Source: Pleurobrachia bachei
Taxonomy: Eukaryota; Ctenophora; Tentaculata; Cydippida; Pleurobrachiidae
Reading direction: 5' to 3'
Assembly: GCA_000695325.1 (NCBI GenBank)
Contig: AVPN01000121.1
Location: forward strand, 9,060 to 40,653
Length of the DNA stretch: 31,594 bases
The stretch's first letter is position 1. Every line of letters starts with the position of its first letter. Under the pieces are notes generated by a model, which saw nothing but the letters and a program-made list of their open reading frames with translations, searched no databases and had not been told where the DNA came from. Of the stretch, positions 10,500 to 20,381 are shown piece after piece. Made by a program: the position numbers and the translations under genes.

Positions 10500-10542
10500 C
10501 ATCCTGACAGGGCAAGAGGGCCCCTCTTGCCCTGTCAGGATG
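10500..10542. repeat. perfect 43-base palindrome in intron of B1
   Basis: CATCCTGACAGGGC... reads into its own exact reverse complement: 21-base arms around a single central C, ending GCCCTGTCAGGATG. It lies between rod exons 10338-10453 and 10852-10972. The same 43 bases occur unchanged in B2 and B3. It could form a cruciform in DNA or a hairpin in RNA. Confidence 0.95.
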
Positions 10543-10994
10543 TCAGCCCCTTGGGTGGATGTTTGTGTTTCAACACTGGGCGGTTTGTATTGTTTGGGTT
10601 TGGGTTTGTTGAGGTCAATTAACAGACTACTGTACACACGATACCCTATTGCATGTTATTGCATGCAAAATAATATCAATCAAGTATTTATCGACCTGGG
10701 ACATTAATTGGGACTCTCTCTCTCCATGGGAAACCAAACGATTGGGGTTCTCAATATTGTTGGGTAAAACTAATTGACTCTCATCCCTCTCTTCTCGAAT
10801 CACCCTGCAATGTTCTCCACCAGGCCCATATCACACATATCTCCTCTGCAGGCTGAATGATATGAAGCTGGAGGAGCTGTACCAATGGATTAGTAACTTT
10901 TACCGCATGGTTATTGGTAGCATTGAGGACGCCCTAACTCTCGTGTATGAGGAACAGCTCTACCTCCTCAAGGTATGTGATCACTTGGTCATGT

Positions 10995-11020
10995 CACGTG
11001 ACGTCATCACGTGTCACGTG
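10995..11020. promoter_or_regulatory. intronic E-box/CRE cluster, copy B1
   Basis: Three CACGTG boxes (10995-11000, 11008-11013, 11015-11020) surround and overlap a full palindromic CRE, TGACGTCA (10999-11006). The cluster starts 22 bases into the intron after rod exon 4. It looks like an enhancer or internal promoter element for bZIP and bHLH-ZIP factors. Confidence 0.45.
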
Positions 11021-11516
11021 ACTCCATCTCAAATCAGCTGGGTTCCATTTACAAGCGTCACTCAATGACAACCTGTCAAAATAAACAGACAAAAATAATT
11101 GGCATACCGCGGTATGTGACACTAGTTACTCCTTCACTAAACTAATCATCTGCTCCTTCATAAAGATACCTTTCAGTCGTACGAATACCAGATAGAAGAG
11201 AAGATGAAGGTATTTGCGGAGATAAAGATCACGGTGACTCTCAGTATTGAGATCAATGCCAAGCTGGTGGTCAAGATCGAGGCTGTCTTCGCTAAGGTTG
11301 GTATAAAATTTAACTCCCTATTCCGGACCCACACAAACACTATTATTGTGGGTTATTCATTCGGCACGTGTCCAGATAATAACAGCTGCTCTTATTGATC
11401 ACCCTGTGTGTTTTGTTCAGCTCACCAAGAAGATAGAAGAGAGGAAGGCGGAGTTGGAGTTGACGATCCAGCAGCTGAAAGAGTTTGAGGAGGCGGTGGA
11501 TAAGGCCCTGGAGTGG

Positions 11517-11901
11517 AGGAGGTACAAGTGCAGGGATGTCAGGACAGATGGCTATGGGAGGAGGAGCTGCTGGTGTGGGGTTCTCTGGCCAGCAACAAAT
11601 GGGGCTTGGTGGTGGTGGTGGAGTTTTTTCTAGTTTCAATCAGAGCTTCCCGAGAAAAACGGTAAAATTAAACGGCTGCAGGCTCCTCTTTGGATCACGA
11701 AATCTTGAAACGAGTGAATCGATTGGAGAAAATTCTGAATTGCTGTTTTAGGTGGTCTCGAATTCTCAATGTGCCTAAATTTTGCCCAATTTGGAAAACA
11801 GATATCACTCAGAAGTTACTCACCCATTGAGCTGTTCACCTTAGCATTTAGACAGAAAGCACACTATTTCATTTTAGAGGGGATCTTTTCTCAGAATGCA
11901 A
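11517..11901 (+). pseudogene. fragment of head exon 3 plus flanking intron, displaced into the rod region
   Basis: These 385 bases equal 7280-7664. They include the last third of head exon 3 (GGTSAGMSGQMAMGG to SFPRKT), its donor and the first part of the next intron. There is no acceptor of its own. Read from the B1 exon it is in the wrong frame. It then runs smoothly into the intron sequence leading to B2, as the A3-B3 junction does. Confidence 0.85.
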
Positions 11902-12071
11902 TTTAGTACAAGACGTATCGAATGCTCCTTCGATGCTCTCAATACTCTGAATAGAATGTGGTTCGGGTTTAGTCCTGGTCATTATTGATTAGTAGAAACC
12001 TCATTCACAGCTTCACACATGCAGCCTGCTGCTATTTATTCGGGATATATTTTGTATACTGCAACTCCATT

Positions 12072-12117
12072 ACCCCTCAACGCTATTATAGCTCCCGCGG
12101 AGCGTTATATAGGGGTG
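12072..12117. repeat. short hairpin in the intron before B2
   Basis: ACCCCTCAACGCT pairs imperfectly with AGCGTTATATAGGGGT across a short GC-rich loop. Copies B1 and B3 have a shortened version (GAGCTCCCGGAGCGTGATAGGGG), so this is either a small foldback insertion or a copy that lost one arm. Confidence 0.55.
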
Positions 12118-12789
12118 ACTTCGTAACCGGTAACTCCATGATCTGAATATCTTATCTCCTGCAGGCTCAGTATCAGTTGCAGGAGGAGACATGCAACTTA
12201 AGGAATACCTCTAGTGCCCTTTCCATGCTCAACAAATGGATCCACCAACAGTAAGACTCACACCCCCTGCTGCTCCCTCCTCATTTTACCACTCCCATGA
12301 TATCATGATAACACCCCCGGACCCTCTCTCCAGGCAGACGGTGGTGAAGGAGCAATCAAACAACATTCCTGAGGGCAGGGATGAGCTGGAGGCCTTCCAG
12401 AAGGAACTACGACAGGGGTTCCTGGCCTTGGAGGACAGGGAAATCCATGTCATGCAGACTATATCTGCTGCAAATAAACATATTGAACGCCTTGATGATG
12501 AGGTACTAATTGAGAAATGTGTGATACCCCTAACTACCTCATGTATATGACACTCCCCTTCCCACTGATCATACTTCCTCCCATCCCTTGTGTCAAACAC
12601 TGATCCTACTTCTCTCCCCGTGTTCAGAAACAGATAAGGGCGGTCACCAAGATGGTCTCTCAAGTTCAGGCTAACTGGGACAAGTTGCGGGCCAACTTTA
12701 CCAAACTCAATTCGCAAGTGGAGAAAAGCCTTGCTGTTTTCACGTTAGTGTGTAACGTTTTTGATATCATGATAAGTCCTATTGTCGGT

Positions 12790-12832
12790 CATCCTGACAG
12801 GGCAAGAGGGCCCCTCTTGCCCTGTCAGGATG
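12790..12832. repeat. perfect 43-base palindrome, copy B2
   Basis: It is identical to the palindrome at 10500-10542. The base after the right arm differs (ACATATCAGG here, TCAGCCCC in B1 and B3). Confidence 0.95.
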
Positions 12833-13285
12833 ACATATCAGGCCCCTAGGATGGATGTTTGTGTTTCAACACTGGGTGGTTTGTATTGTTTGGGTTTGTT
12901 GAGGTCAATTAACAGACTACTGTACACACGATACCCTATTGCATGTTATTGCATGCAAAATAATATCAATCAAGTATTTATCGACCTGGGACATTAATTG
13001 GGACTCTCTCTCTCCATGGGAAACCAAACGATTGGGGTTCTCAATATTGTTGGGTAAAACTAATTGACTCTCATCCCTCTCTTCTCGAATCACCCTGCAA
13101 TGTTCTCCACCAGGCCCATATCACACATATCTCCTCTGCAGGCTGAATAGATATGAAGCTGGAGGAGCTGTACCAATGGATTAGTAACTTTTACCGCATG
13201 GTTATTGGTAGCATTGAGGACGCCCTAACTCTCGTGTATGAGGAACAGCTCTACCTCCTCAAGGTATGTGATCACTTGGTCATGT

Positions 13286-13311
13286 CACGTGACGTCATCA
13301 CGTGTCACGTG
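13286..13311. promoter_or_regulatory. intronic E-box/CRE cluster, copy B2
   Basis: It is the same as 10995-11020: three CACGTG boxes with a central TGACGTCA. Confidence 0.42.
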
Positions 13312-13879
13312 ACTCCATCTCAAATCAGCTGGGTTCCATTTACAAGCGTCACTCAATGACAACCTGTCAAAATAAACAGACAAAAATAATTGGCATACCG
13401 CGGTATGTGACACTAGTTACTCCTTCACTAAACTAATCATCTGCTCCTTCATAAAGATACCTTTCAGTCGTACGAATACCAGATAGAAGAGAAGATGAAG
13501 GTATTTGCGGAGATAAAGATCACGGTGACTCTCAGTATTGAGATCAATGCCAAGCTGGTGGTCAAGATCGAGGCTGTCTTCGCTAAGGTTGGTATAAAAT
13601 TTAACTCCCTATTCCGGACCCACACAAACACTATTATTGTGGGTTATTCATTCGGCACGTGTCCAGATAATAACAGCTGCTCTTATTGATCACCCTGTGT
13701 GTTTTGTTCAGCTCACCAAGAAGATAGAAGAGAGGAAGGCGGAGTTGGAGTTGACGATCCAGCAGCTGAAAGAGTTTGAGGAGGCGGTGGATAAGGCCCT
13801 GGAGTGGTTGGGTAACCAGGAGATAATCCTGAAACAGATTATAGTGGTACAAGATGAGGAGAGCCTCTCCATTCTACTG

Positions 13880-14790
13880 GTAAGAATGAGGTGTTGTTAT
13901 GGGTTGTCATGGGTTGGTATACCGGTACTGGAGTAACCATGACAACCCATAAAACACAAATTGATATTCCGACCGTGTTAGAGAGTAACAAGCGGCATAC
14001 CGATCACTCAGTTTTTACTTATTATTTACAACTCACACATGGTAGCTATATTGCCCTAGTAATAATTGTAGACGCACTTATAATTAATTCAGACCAACAA
14101 CAGCTGTGATTTGTTGAGTAAGCTGTGATAGCAATCTGCATAGTACATAATACCGCCCACAGCTTGATTAATTAAAAACACCTTACAACAAATTATAAAA
14201 TAGCTAGCTTATTAGTAAACATGATTTCTTGAGGAGACGCACTAGTCTGTAAATGAGCAAAAGAAATGGTCAGGGATCAGATGGTCTGGGTATAGGATTT
14301 CACGTCCTCTAGATCTCCCGAACACAGGAGCCTCATCAGGGCCGTGGTCCATCCGTATCGTTCTCATCAGTTGTTATTTATAGGTTAACTTTCTCTCACA
14401 ACCGTCTCTTTCTGCAATTTTGTGATCTCCCAGATCTCATTATTTGTCTGGATCGGTGTGAAGATCACATTATAAATCCTTGCCGCTACTGTTTCAATAT
14501 GATCTAGTAAATTGCAGCGCGAGAATTTCCCATGTTTTGTTTCAAAATTATTTACTCGGGGTGATTATCCATCACGGCATCACTGTTGGCATGGAGTTGT
14601 AAAATTGTAATAATTTTGCGGTGTGGTGGGAGAAAATACCGAAAGAAATTTAAGCGACTGCACGTGCTCTCTAAGTGCTTTCTTCCAGGAAAAGTTTCGA
14701 CCTAGATTTCACCCTGCAAAGGCACTCCCTGCCAAATAATATGAAACTTTAAGGCCAGAGGGGGGGGGGGCCGAGGGTCAAAAAATTATT
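13880..14790. other. intron-like tail of B2, no exon seen
   Basis: It matches the long intron after the B3 exon at 18560-18727 (about 18728-19610), including the block from GTAGACGCACTTATAATTAA to CACGGCATCACTG. The match ends near 14755 at a G run. About 30 bases later, block A3 begins at ATTACACCCGC. The following rod exon (19670 in copy 3) is absent. Confidence 0.7.
13897..13952. repeat. hairpin just inside the intron after B2 exon 6
   Basis: TTATGGGTTGTCATGGGTT faces TAACCATGACAACCCATAA, an arm of about 18 bases with one mismatch and a short loop. The right arm is kept in B3 (18767-18785) but the left arm is lost. Confidence 0.75.
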
Positions 14791-14823
14791 ACACCCGCAT
14801 TATGTCCTAATTTGGCGGATTTG

Positions 14824-14903
14824 ATTGGGTTGTTCCACTTCCTGCTACGTGTCTCCGGAAGTGTTTAGTGACTCTCCCTCTCTTCTTGCTTTATTGTCAC
14901 GTG
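14824..14903 (+). promoter_or_regulatory. promoter of copy A3
   Basis: ATTGG (14824-14828), CACTTCCTG (14836-14844), CCGGAAGTG (14855-14863) and CACGTG (14898-14903) lie in the same order as in A1 and A2. Downstream flanking bases (AGACGAGTCTC) match A2 rather than A1. Confidence 0.58.
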
Positions 14904-14968
14904 TGTAACTTTAGACGAGTCTCTCTCTCTCTCAATCACAACGTACTGACACTTTAGCTGGTCTCACT

Positions 14969-14974
14969 ATGTAA
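14969..14974 (+). promoter_or_regulatory. start-stop upstream ORF, copy A3
   Basis: ATGTAA lies two bases before the main ATG at 14977, unchanged from the other copies. Confidence 0.4.
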
Positions 14975-14976
14975 AT

Positions 14977-17900
14977 ATGAGTCAATCTGAGCAATCCATT
15001 CGGGAGAGACTGGTAAGGATATAGCCCAATCATCCAGTGCTGAACATTGCTGACTCCTTCATAAAGATTTTCATTAAAAAACATCCCTTCTTTTAATTCT
15101 TTATCTCATACAAACAACATTTTCTTTCTCCCTCCCAATGCAGCCCCAGCAGGAGCGTTCCAGTCGGTCTATGACCTCTCCGGGGACACCCCTTCCTCCC
15201 ACTAAGGGTGGCGGCGGTAATATGAGTTTGGCACGGCTGGACGCCCAGTCCGCCATATCACGGGGTCAGAGGGCCGCCGCCGCTGCGGGAACGAAGAAAA
15301 CCCATGAAGAACAGGAACAGATGAGCATGCAACTAAGTAGCGCATCAGCTAGTATTGCGGCGGGTGTAATTAGAAGTAAATCTCATTTGGGTGTTTCACA
15401 GGCGTCCCAGCAGGGAGCTGGCAGGAAGGGCCGCAGACGTTCAAGTGCAGCATCATCCGTATCAAGAATGAATTCCATGCAAACACCCGCTCGGAGATCA
15501 CAGTTACAGAGCACCGCTTTTGCCACTGCTTTCTCTCCCGACCTCCAACAGGTTCGCTTTGCTCCCGCTTCGCTTTCTTGACGTACACTAAGCTGCTGTG
15601 GGTTATATAGTTTCCCAATCATCTCTCTCAGCCCCCATTTAAATCATTCACGTCATTGAACATATAAACATCTCTGAGTGACATCTTTCTCTGCTTCCTC
15701 TCATAAAATGAGTCATGGAACACATATAAACGGAGTCTCTATACTGTCAGCTCGATGACCTGCACTCTCCTCGCTTTGCTCCGAACAAGAAAGGTCAGCA
15801 CGGTGCTTGACAGAGTCTCTATACAGCTCAAACCCCATTTGAGGCCACGAAAGATCCCTTAGAGCATTGTCCTGACAGCGGTCAGCGAATGATCAAGATT
15901 GGTAATATCATTTGGGCTGAACTTTATTGGTGCTGGTACATTGATACCATTGAAAAAGATTCTAACTCGGACTGAACACTGTCGGAAATTAACAAAACAT
16001 CCGGGAGATGGAGAAAACTTGAAATTATTATACTAACCCTTTTGCACTTTTATCAAAATATCTTTAATGCTGAACATATATATATAATAATGCATATAAA
16101 TACCTCCGTCCTCCCTCTCCCCCAGAATAAAGGGCCTACTATTACCGTCAAATCTACCACCAGCAGCTCCTCTTCTCCTCCTCGGTCTCCTCACACCCGG
16201 AGAACTAGGAATGGAAGCTCCTCCTCTGCCCCTCTCACTCGGAGAACTAGGAATGGATCGGGAGGTTCGGGTGCTGCAAGAGTGGGGATGTCAGGACAAA
16301 CCCAGATGTCTATGGGAGGATCTGTTGGCATGGGTGGTTCTACTGGTGCTGCTGCCTCAGCTGGTATGTCGGGAGGAGCTGGTATGTCTGGACAAACCCA
16401 GATGGCGATGGGTGGTGCTGGTATGGCGGGAGGAGGTACAAGTGCAGGGATGTCAGGACAGATGGCTATGGGAGGAGGAGCTGCTGGTGTGGGGTTCTCT
16501 GGCCAGCAACAAATGGGGCTTGGTGGTGGTGGTGGAGTTTTTTCTAGTTTCAATCAGAGCTTCCCGAGAAAAACGGTAAAATTAAACGGCTGCAGGCTCC
16601 TCTTTGGATCACGAAATCTTGAAACGAGTGAATCGATTGGAGAAAATTCTGAATTGCTGTTTTAGGTGGTCTCGAATTCTCAATGTGCCTAAATTTTGCC
16701 CAATTTGGAAAACAGATATCACTCAGAAGTTACTCACCCATTGAGCTGTTCACCTTAGCATTTAGACAGAAAGCACACTATTTCATTTTAGAGGGGATCT
16801 TTTCTCAGAATGCAATTTAGTACAAGACGTATCGAATGCTCCTTCGATGCTCTCAATACTCTGAATAGAATGTGGTTCGGGTTTAGTCCTGGTCATTATT
16901 GATTAGTAGAAACCTCATTCACAGCTTCACACATGCAGCCTGCTGCTATTTATTCGGGATATATTTTGTATACTGCAACTTTATTACGCGAGCTCCCGGA
17001 GCGTGATAGGGGTAACTTCGTAACTGTAGCAACTCTGAATATCATATCTCCTGCAGGCTCAGTATCAGTTGCAAGAGGAGACATGCAACTTAAGGAATAC
17101 CTCTAGTGCCCTTTCCATGCTCAACAAATGGATCCACCAACAGTAAGACATACATACCCCCTGCTGCTCCCTAATTCTCCCAATATATCATGATACATAA
17201 AACCCCTCCTCTCTCTCTCCAGGCAGACGGTGGTAAAGGAGCAGTCTAACAACATCCCTGAGGGAAGGGATGAGCTGGAGGCCTTCCAGAAGGAACTACG
17301 GCAGGGGTTCCTGGCCCTGGAGGACAGGGAAATCCATGTCATGCAGACTATATCCGCTGCAAACAAACATATTGAACGGCTGGATGATGAGGTATTTTGA
17401 GAAATGTGTGACCCGTGTCATACCCCTACTTAGATCGTGTTTAATACCCATGTGTCAAACACTGATCCTACTTCCTCTCCCCTTGTTTAGAAACAGATAA
17501 GGGCAGTCACCAAGATGGTATCTCAAGTTCAGGCTAACTGGGACAAGTTGCGGGCCAACTTTACCAAACTTAATTCCCAAGTGGAGAAAAGCCTTGCTGT
17601 TTTCACGTAAGTGTGTTTTTGATATCATAATATAATGCCCTATATTATTTTGGGGCTCATCAATTCCGTCATCCTGACAGGGCAAGAGGGCCCCTCTTGC
17701 CCTGTCAGGATGTCAGCCCCTTGGGTGGATGTTTGTGTTTCAACACTGGGCGGTTTGTATTGTTTGGGTTTGGGTTTGTTGAGGTCAATTAACAGACTAC
17801 CATGCACACAAGATACCCTATCTATTGCATGCAAAAGAATCTCAATCAAGTATTTATCGACCTGGGACTCTCCATGCGAAACCAAACTGTATAATTGGGG

Positions 17901-20170
17901 TTCTCAATATTGTTGGGGAAACCTAATTGCCTCTCATCCCTCTCAAATCACCCAACTCTCCACTGCAGGCTAAACGATATGAAGCTGGAGGAGCTGTACC
18001 AATGGATTAGTAACTTTTACCGCATGGTTATTGGTAGCATTGAGGACGCCCTAACTCTCGTGTACGAGGAACAGCTATACCTCCTCAAGGTATGTGATCA
18101 CGTGGTCGTGTCATGTGACTTCAACACGTGTCACGTGACTTGAATCTATCTCAAATTAGCTGGGTTCCATTTACAATCGTCACTCAGTCTTAATGACAAC
18201 CTGTCAAACAGCCAGATCCATTGACATAAGATCTAATGATTGACATACCGCGGTATGTGACACTACTCCTTCACCAAAACAATCATCAGCTCCTTCATAA
18301 ATATACCTTTCAGTCCTACGAATACCAGATAGAAGAGAAAATGAAGGTATTTGCGGAGATAAAGATCACTGTGACTCTCAGTATTGAGATAAATGCCAAG
18401 CTGGTGGTCAAGATCGAGGCTGTCTTCGCTAAGGTTGGTACAGAATTTAACTTCTTGAAATCCCTCTACCCCCTAACAACACCACTATGGAGTGTTCATT
18501 TGGTACGTGTCCAGATCTGCAGAATGATAACAGCTGGCTCATTCATCACATCCTTTCAGCTCACCAAGAAGATAGAAGAGAGGAAGGCCGAGTTGGAGTT
18601 GACGATCCAGCAGCTGAAGGAGTTTGAGGAGGCGGTGGATAAGGCCCTGGAGTGGCTGGGTAACCAGGAGATAATCCTCAAACAGATCATAGTGGTACAA
18701 GATGAGGAGAGCCTCTCAATTCTACTGGTGAGAATGAGGTGTTTGTCACGGTGGGTACTGCAGAGTAACCATGACAACCCATAAAACACCTGGACACCTC
18801 GTATACTGACCGTGCTTGAGAGTAACAAGCGGCCGCCGGCCTATTATACCGATCACTCAGTTTTTACTTACTGTACAACTCGAACATGGTAGCTCTATAT
18901 TGCCCTAGTAATAATTGTAGACGCACTTATAATTAATTCGGACCAACAACAGCTGTGATTTGTTGAGTAAGCTGTGATAGCAATCTGCATAGTACATAAT
19001 ACCGCCCACAGCTTGATTAATTAAAAACACCTTACAACAAATTATAAAATAGCTAGCTTATTAGTAAACATGATTTCTTGAGGACGAGAGACAACTCTGT
19101 AAAAGAAATTAAAGAAATGGTCAGGGTCCAGGGATCCTGGCAGATGGTGTAGGTATAGGGTTTCACGTGTCCTCTAGATCTCCAGAACACAGGAACCTCA
19201 TCAGGTCTCGATCCGTGATATATAGATCGTTCTCATCAGATGTTATTAGGTTAACGTTCTCTCACAACCGTCTCTTTCTGCAATTTTGTGATCTCCCAGA
19301 TCTCATTATTTGTCTGGATCGGTGTGAAGATCACATTATAAATCCTTGCCACTGTTTCAATATGATTATCATTTAACGTCGCGCTCTTAAAGGGTACAAA
19401 ACAAAGTTTTAATAAATCTCGGGGTGATTATCCATCACGGCATCACTGTTGGCATGGAGATTTAAAATTGTAATAATTTTGCGGTGGTGGGAGAAAATAC
19501 CGAAAGAAATTTAAGCGACTGCACGTGCTCTCTAATTGCTCTCTTCCAGGAAAAGTGTCGATAGATTTCACCCTGTAAAGGCACTCCCTGACGATATATG
19601 AAACTTTAAGCGTGCCAAATATTTCCTAAACCCCTGCTTATATTCTCCTTCTATTTCCCTTTTTCTCAGGTGCAAAAGGAGGAGGTATTTGAGCTCATTT
19701 CTCATGTGAAGGAGAACATGGAGAATATCGAGACAGTCCTGAAAACTGGGGAGGAGATTGGGCTGAAGGAAATGAACAGGTATAAACTGGGGGCAGCACA
19801 CAGTGTTTAGTGTTAGTAATGTAGTGAAAGGAAAAGGGTTTTGCCCGGTAAATCGTGGTGGCCGGTACACCGGGGTCAAATACTGTTACATTCCTATATC
19901 GGGAGAATTTTACCATCCGACTGTTTTAATCCATATAACCCATCTAGGTTTTCCCTGTACACCAAGTTGGTGAACCTGAACACGCGGTGGACGCAGCTAG
20001 ATGTGGATTGTCACCAGAAGATTATCCAGATTGAGCTGAATGTGCTGAGTATAAAGGAGTACGTGCTGCTCCAGTGGTTGGTTAAACAGGAGGAGAGGTT
20101 AACAGTTAACATTGAGATCATTATCCGGATAGAGCTGGAGGAGATTCGGGCCCAGTACAAACTATACAAG
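14977..20170 (+). CDS. array gene copy 3 (intact): low-complexity head and spectrin-like rod
   Basis: Eleven exons keep one open frame of about 669 codons: 14977-15012, 15144-15551, 16126-16575, 17057-17142, 17223-17391, 17491-17606, 17969-18089, 18314-18433, 18560-18727, 19670-19779 and 19948-20170. The last one continues (before GTATGT at 20171) to exon C1 at 25004. The head is Ser/Ala/Arg-rich, then Gly/Met/Gln-rich with GMSGQTQMSMGG repeats. The rod is helical: KALEWLGNQEIILKQ, then YTKLVNLNTRWTQLDVDCHQ and WLVKQEERL carry the spaced Trp/Leu pattern of spectrin repeats, as in spectrin, dystrophin and plakin rods. There is no actin-binding or enzyme domain in the window. Exon 17491 has a better donor (GTAAGT) than B1 and B2 (GTTAGT). 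The long next intron houses an antisense GPCR. A structural scaffold or filament role is inferred, and I do not recognise an orthologue. Confidence 0.78.
17670..17712. repeat. perfect 43-base palindrome, copy B3
   Basis: It is identical to the copies in B1 and B2, although the intron just upstream has diverged (ATAATATAATGCCCTATATT here). Confidence 0.95.
18099..18137. promoter_or_regulatory. intronic E-box cluster, copy B3 (CRE lost)
   Basis: CACGTG occurs at 18099-18104, 18125-18130 and 18132-18137. The first box of the other copies has become CATGTG and the CRE has become TGACTTCA, while a new CACGTG appears nearer the exon. Confidence 0.38.
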
Positions 20171-20381
20171 GTATGTATCTACTGTAACAGTGGTGTCAAA
20201 TACATGTGGTCAATTAATAACCTGTCACTATATTTGCTATCGACGAATCTAGACTCCCCCAAACCAAACCCTTCCCGAGATACTTCCAACAAAAAACCCC
20301 ATTATTTGGACAAAAATGAAATGAATAAAGTTAGCATAAGTTAATCACATTGAACACAAAACATAAACCTCTCCCAGTCCT

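Larger units (their letters stand above)
7665..11516. repeat. array unit A2-B1, ending inside a rod exon
   Basis: This second unit joins block A2 to block B1. It is bracketed by a 385-base direct repeat, since 7280-7664 equals 11517-11901. The right join cuts rod exon 6 after GAGTGG and enters head exon 3 sequence. The two parent sequences share only about two bases (GG) there. Confidence 0.85.
7947..11516 (+). pseudogene. array gene copy 2: A2 head plus B1 rod, cut off in the last rod exon
   Basis: Exons are 7947-7982, 8112-8519 (136 codons), 9097-9492 (132 codons), 9904-9989, 10070-10238, 10338-10453, 10852-10972, 11177-11296 and 11421 to a break at 11516. Phases match throughout. The rod exons give long helices: FQKELRQGFLALEDREIHVM, KLEELYQWISNFYRMVIGSI, and EEKMKVFAEIKITVTLSIEI with regularly spaced hydrophobic residues. 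TKKIEERKAELELTIQQLKE and KALEW resemble spectrin-repeat helices. Exon 3 lacks one of the two 14-residue TRRTRNGSSSSAPL repeats of A1 and A3. Exon 6 stops at KALEW and continues out of frame into head-exon DNA, so the copy cannot make a full rod. It is labelled broken for that reason only. Everything before the join is open and nearly free of amino-acid change against B3. A truncated product is possible. Confidence 0.75.
12165..13879 (+). pseudogene. array gene rod block B2, frameshifted in exon 4
   Basis: Six exons match B1 and B3: 12165-12250, 12334-12502, 12628-12743, 13142-13263, 13468-13587 and 13712-13879. Exon 4 is 122 bases where B1 and B3 have 121. CTGAATAGATATG replaces CTGAATGATATG, an extra A that throws the frame into a stop 14 codons into the exon. 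All other exons are open, and exon 6 is complete here (EWLGNQEIILKQIIVVQDEE to LSILL, then GTAAGA). No promoter or start exon precedes it directly, since the sequence upstream is the A fragment. After exon 6 the next unit begins with its own promoter and no further rod exon. This block can contribute only through splicing that skips exon 4, which would shift the frame, or as untranslated RNA. Confidence 0.75.

Noticed and set aside
11485-11751. 88-codon frame joining rod and head sequence as a functional fusion
   Set aside because: It begins at an internal ATG in a shifted frame of the rod exon. The true rod frame enters head DNA out of frame.
13950-14790. Searched for a rod exon corresponding to 19670 after B2
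   Set aside because: Homology to the copy-3 intron ends before that exon's position, and no acceptor with matching coding sequence is present.
5840-20170. Assignment of the array gene to intermediate filaments (keratin or lamin type)
   Set aside because: The head and tail composition is similar, but the rod lacks recognisable helix-boundary motifs of that family and shows Trp-containing spectrin-like helices instead.
19841-20344. 167-codon plus-strand frame as a separate gene
   Set aside because: Only 19948-20170 is coding, as a rod exon with clear splice sites. The rest is intron read-through.
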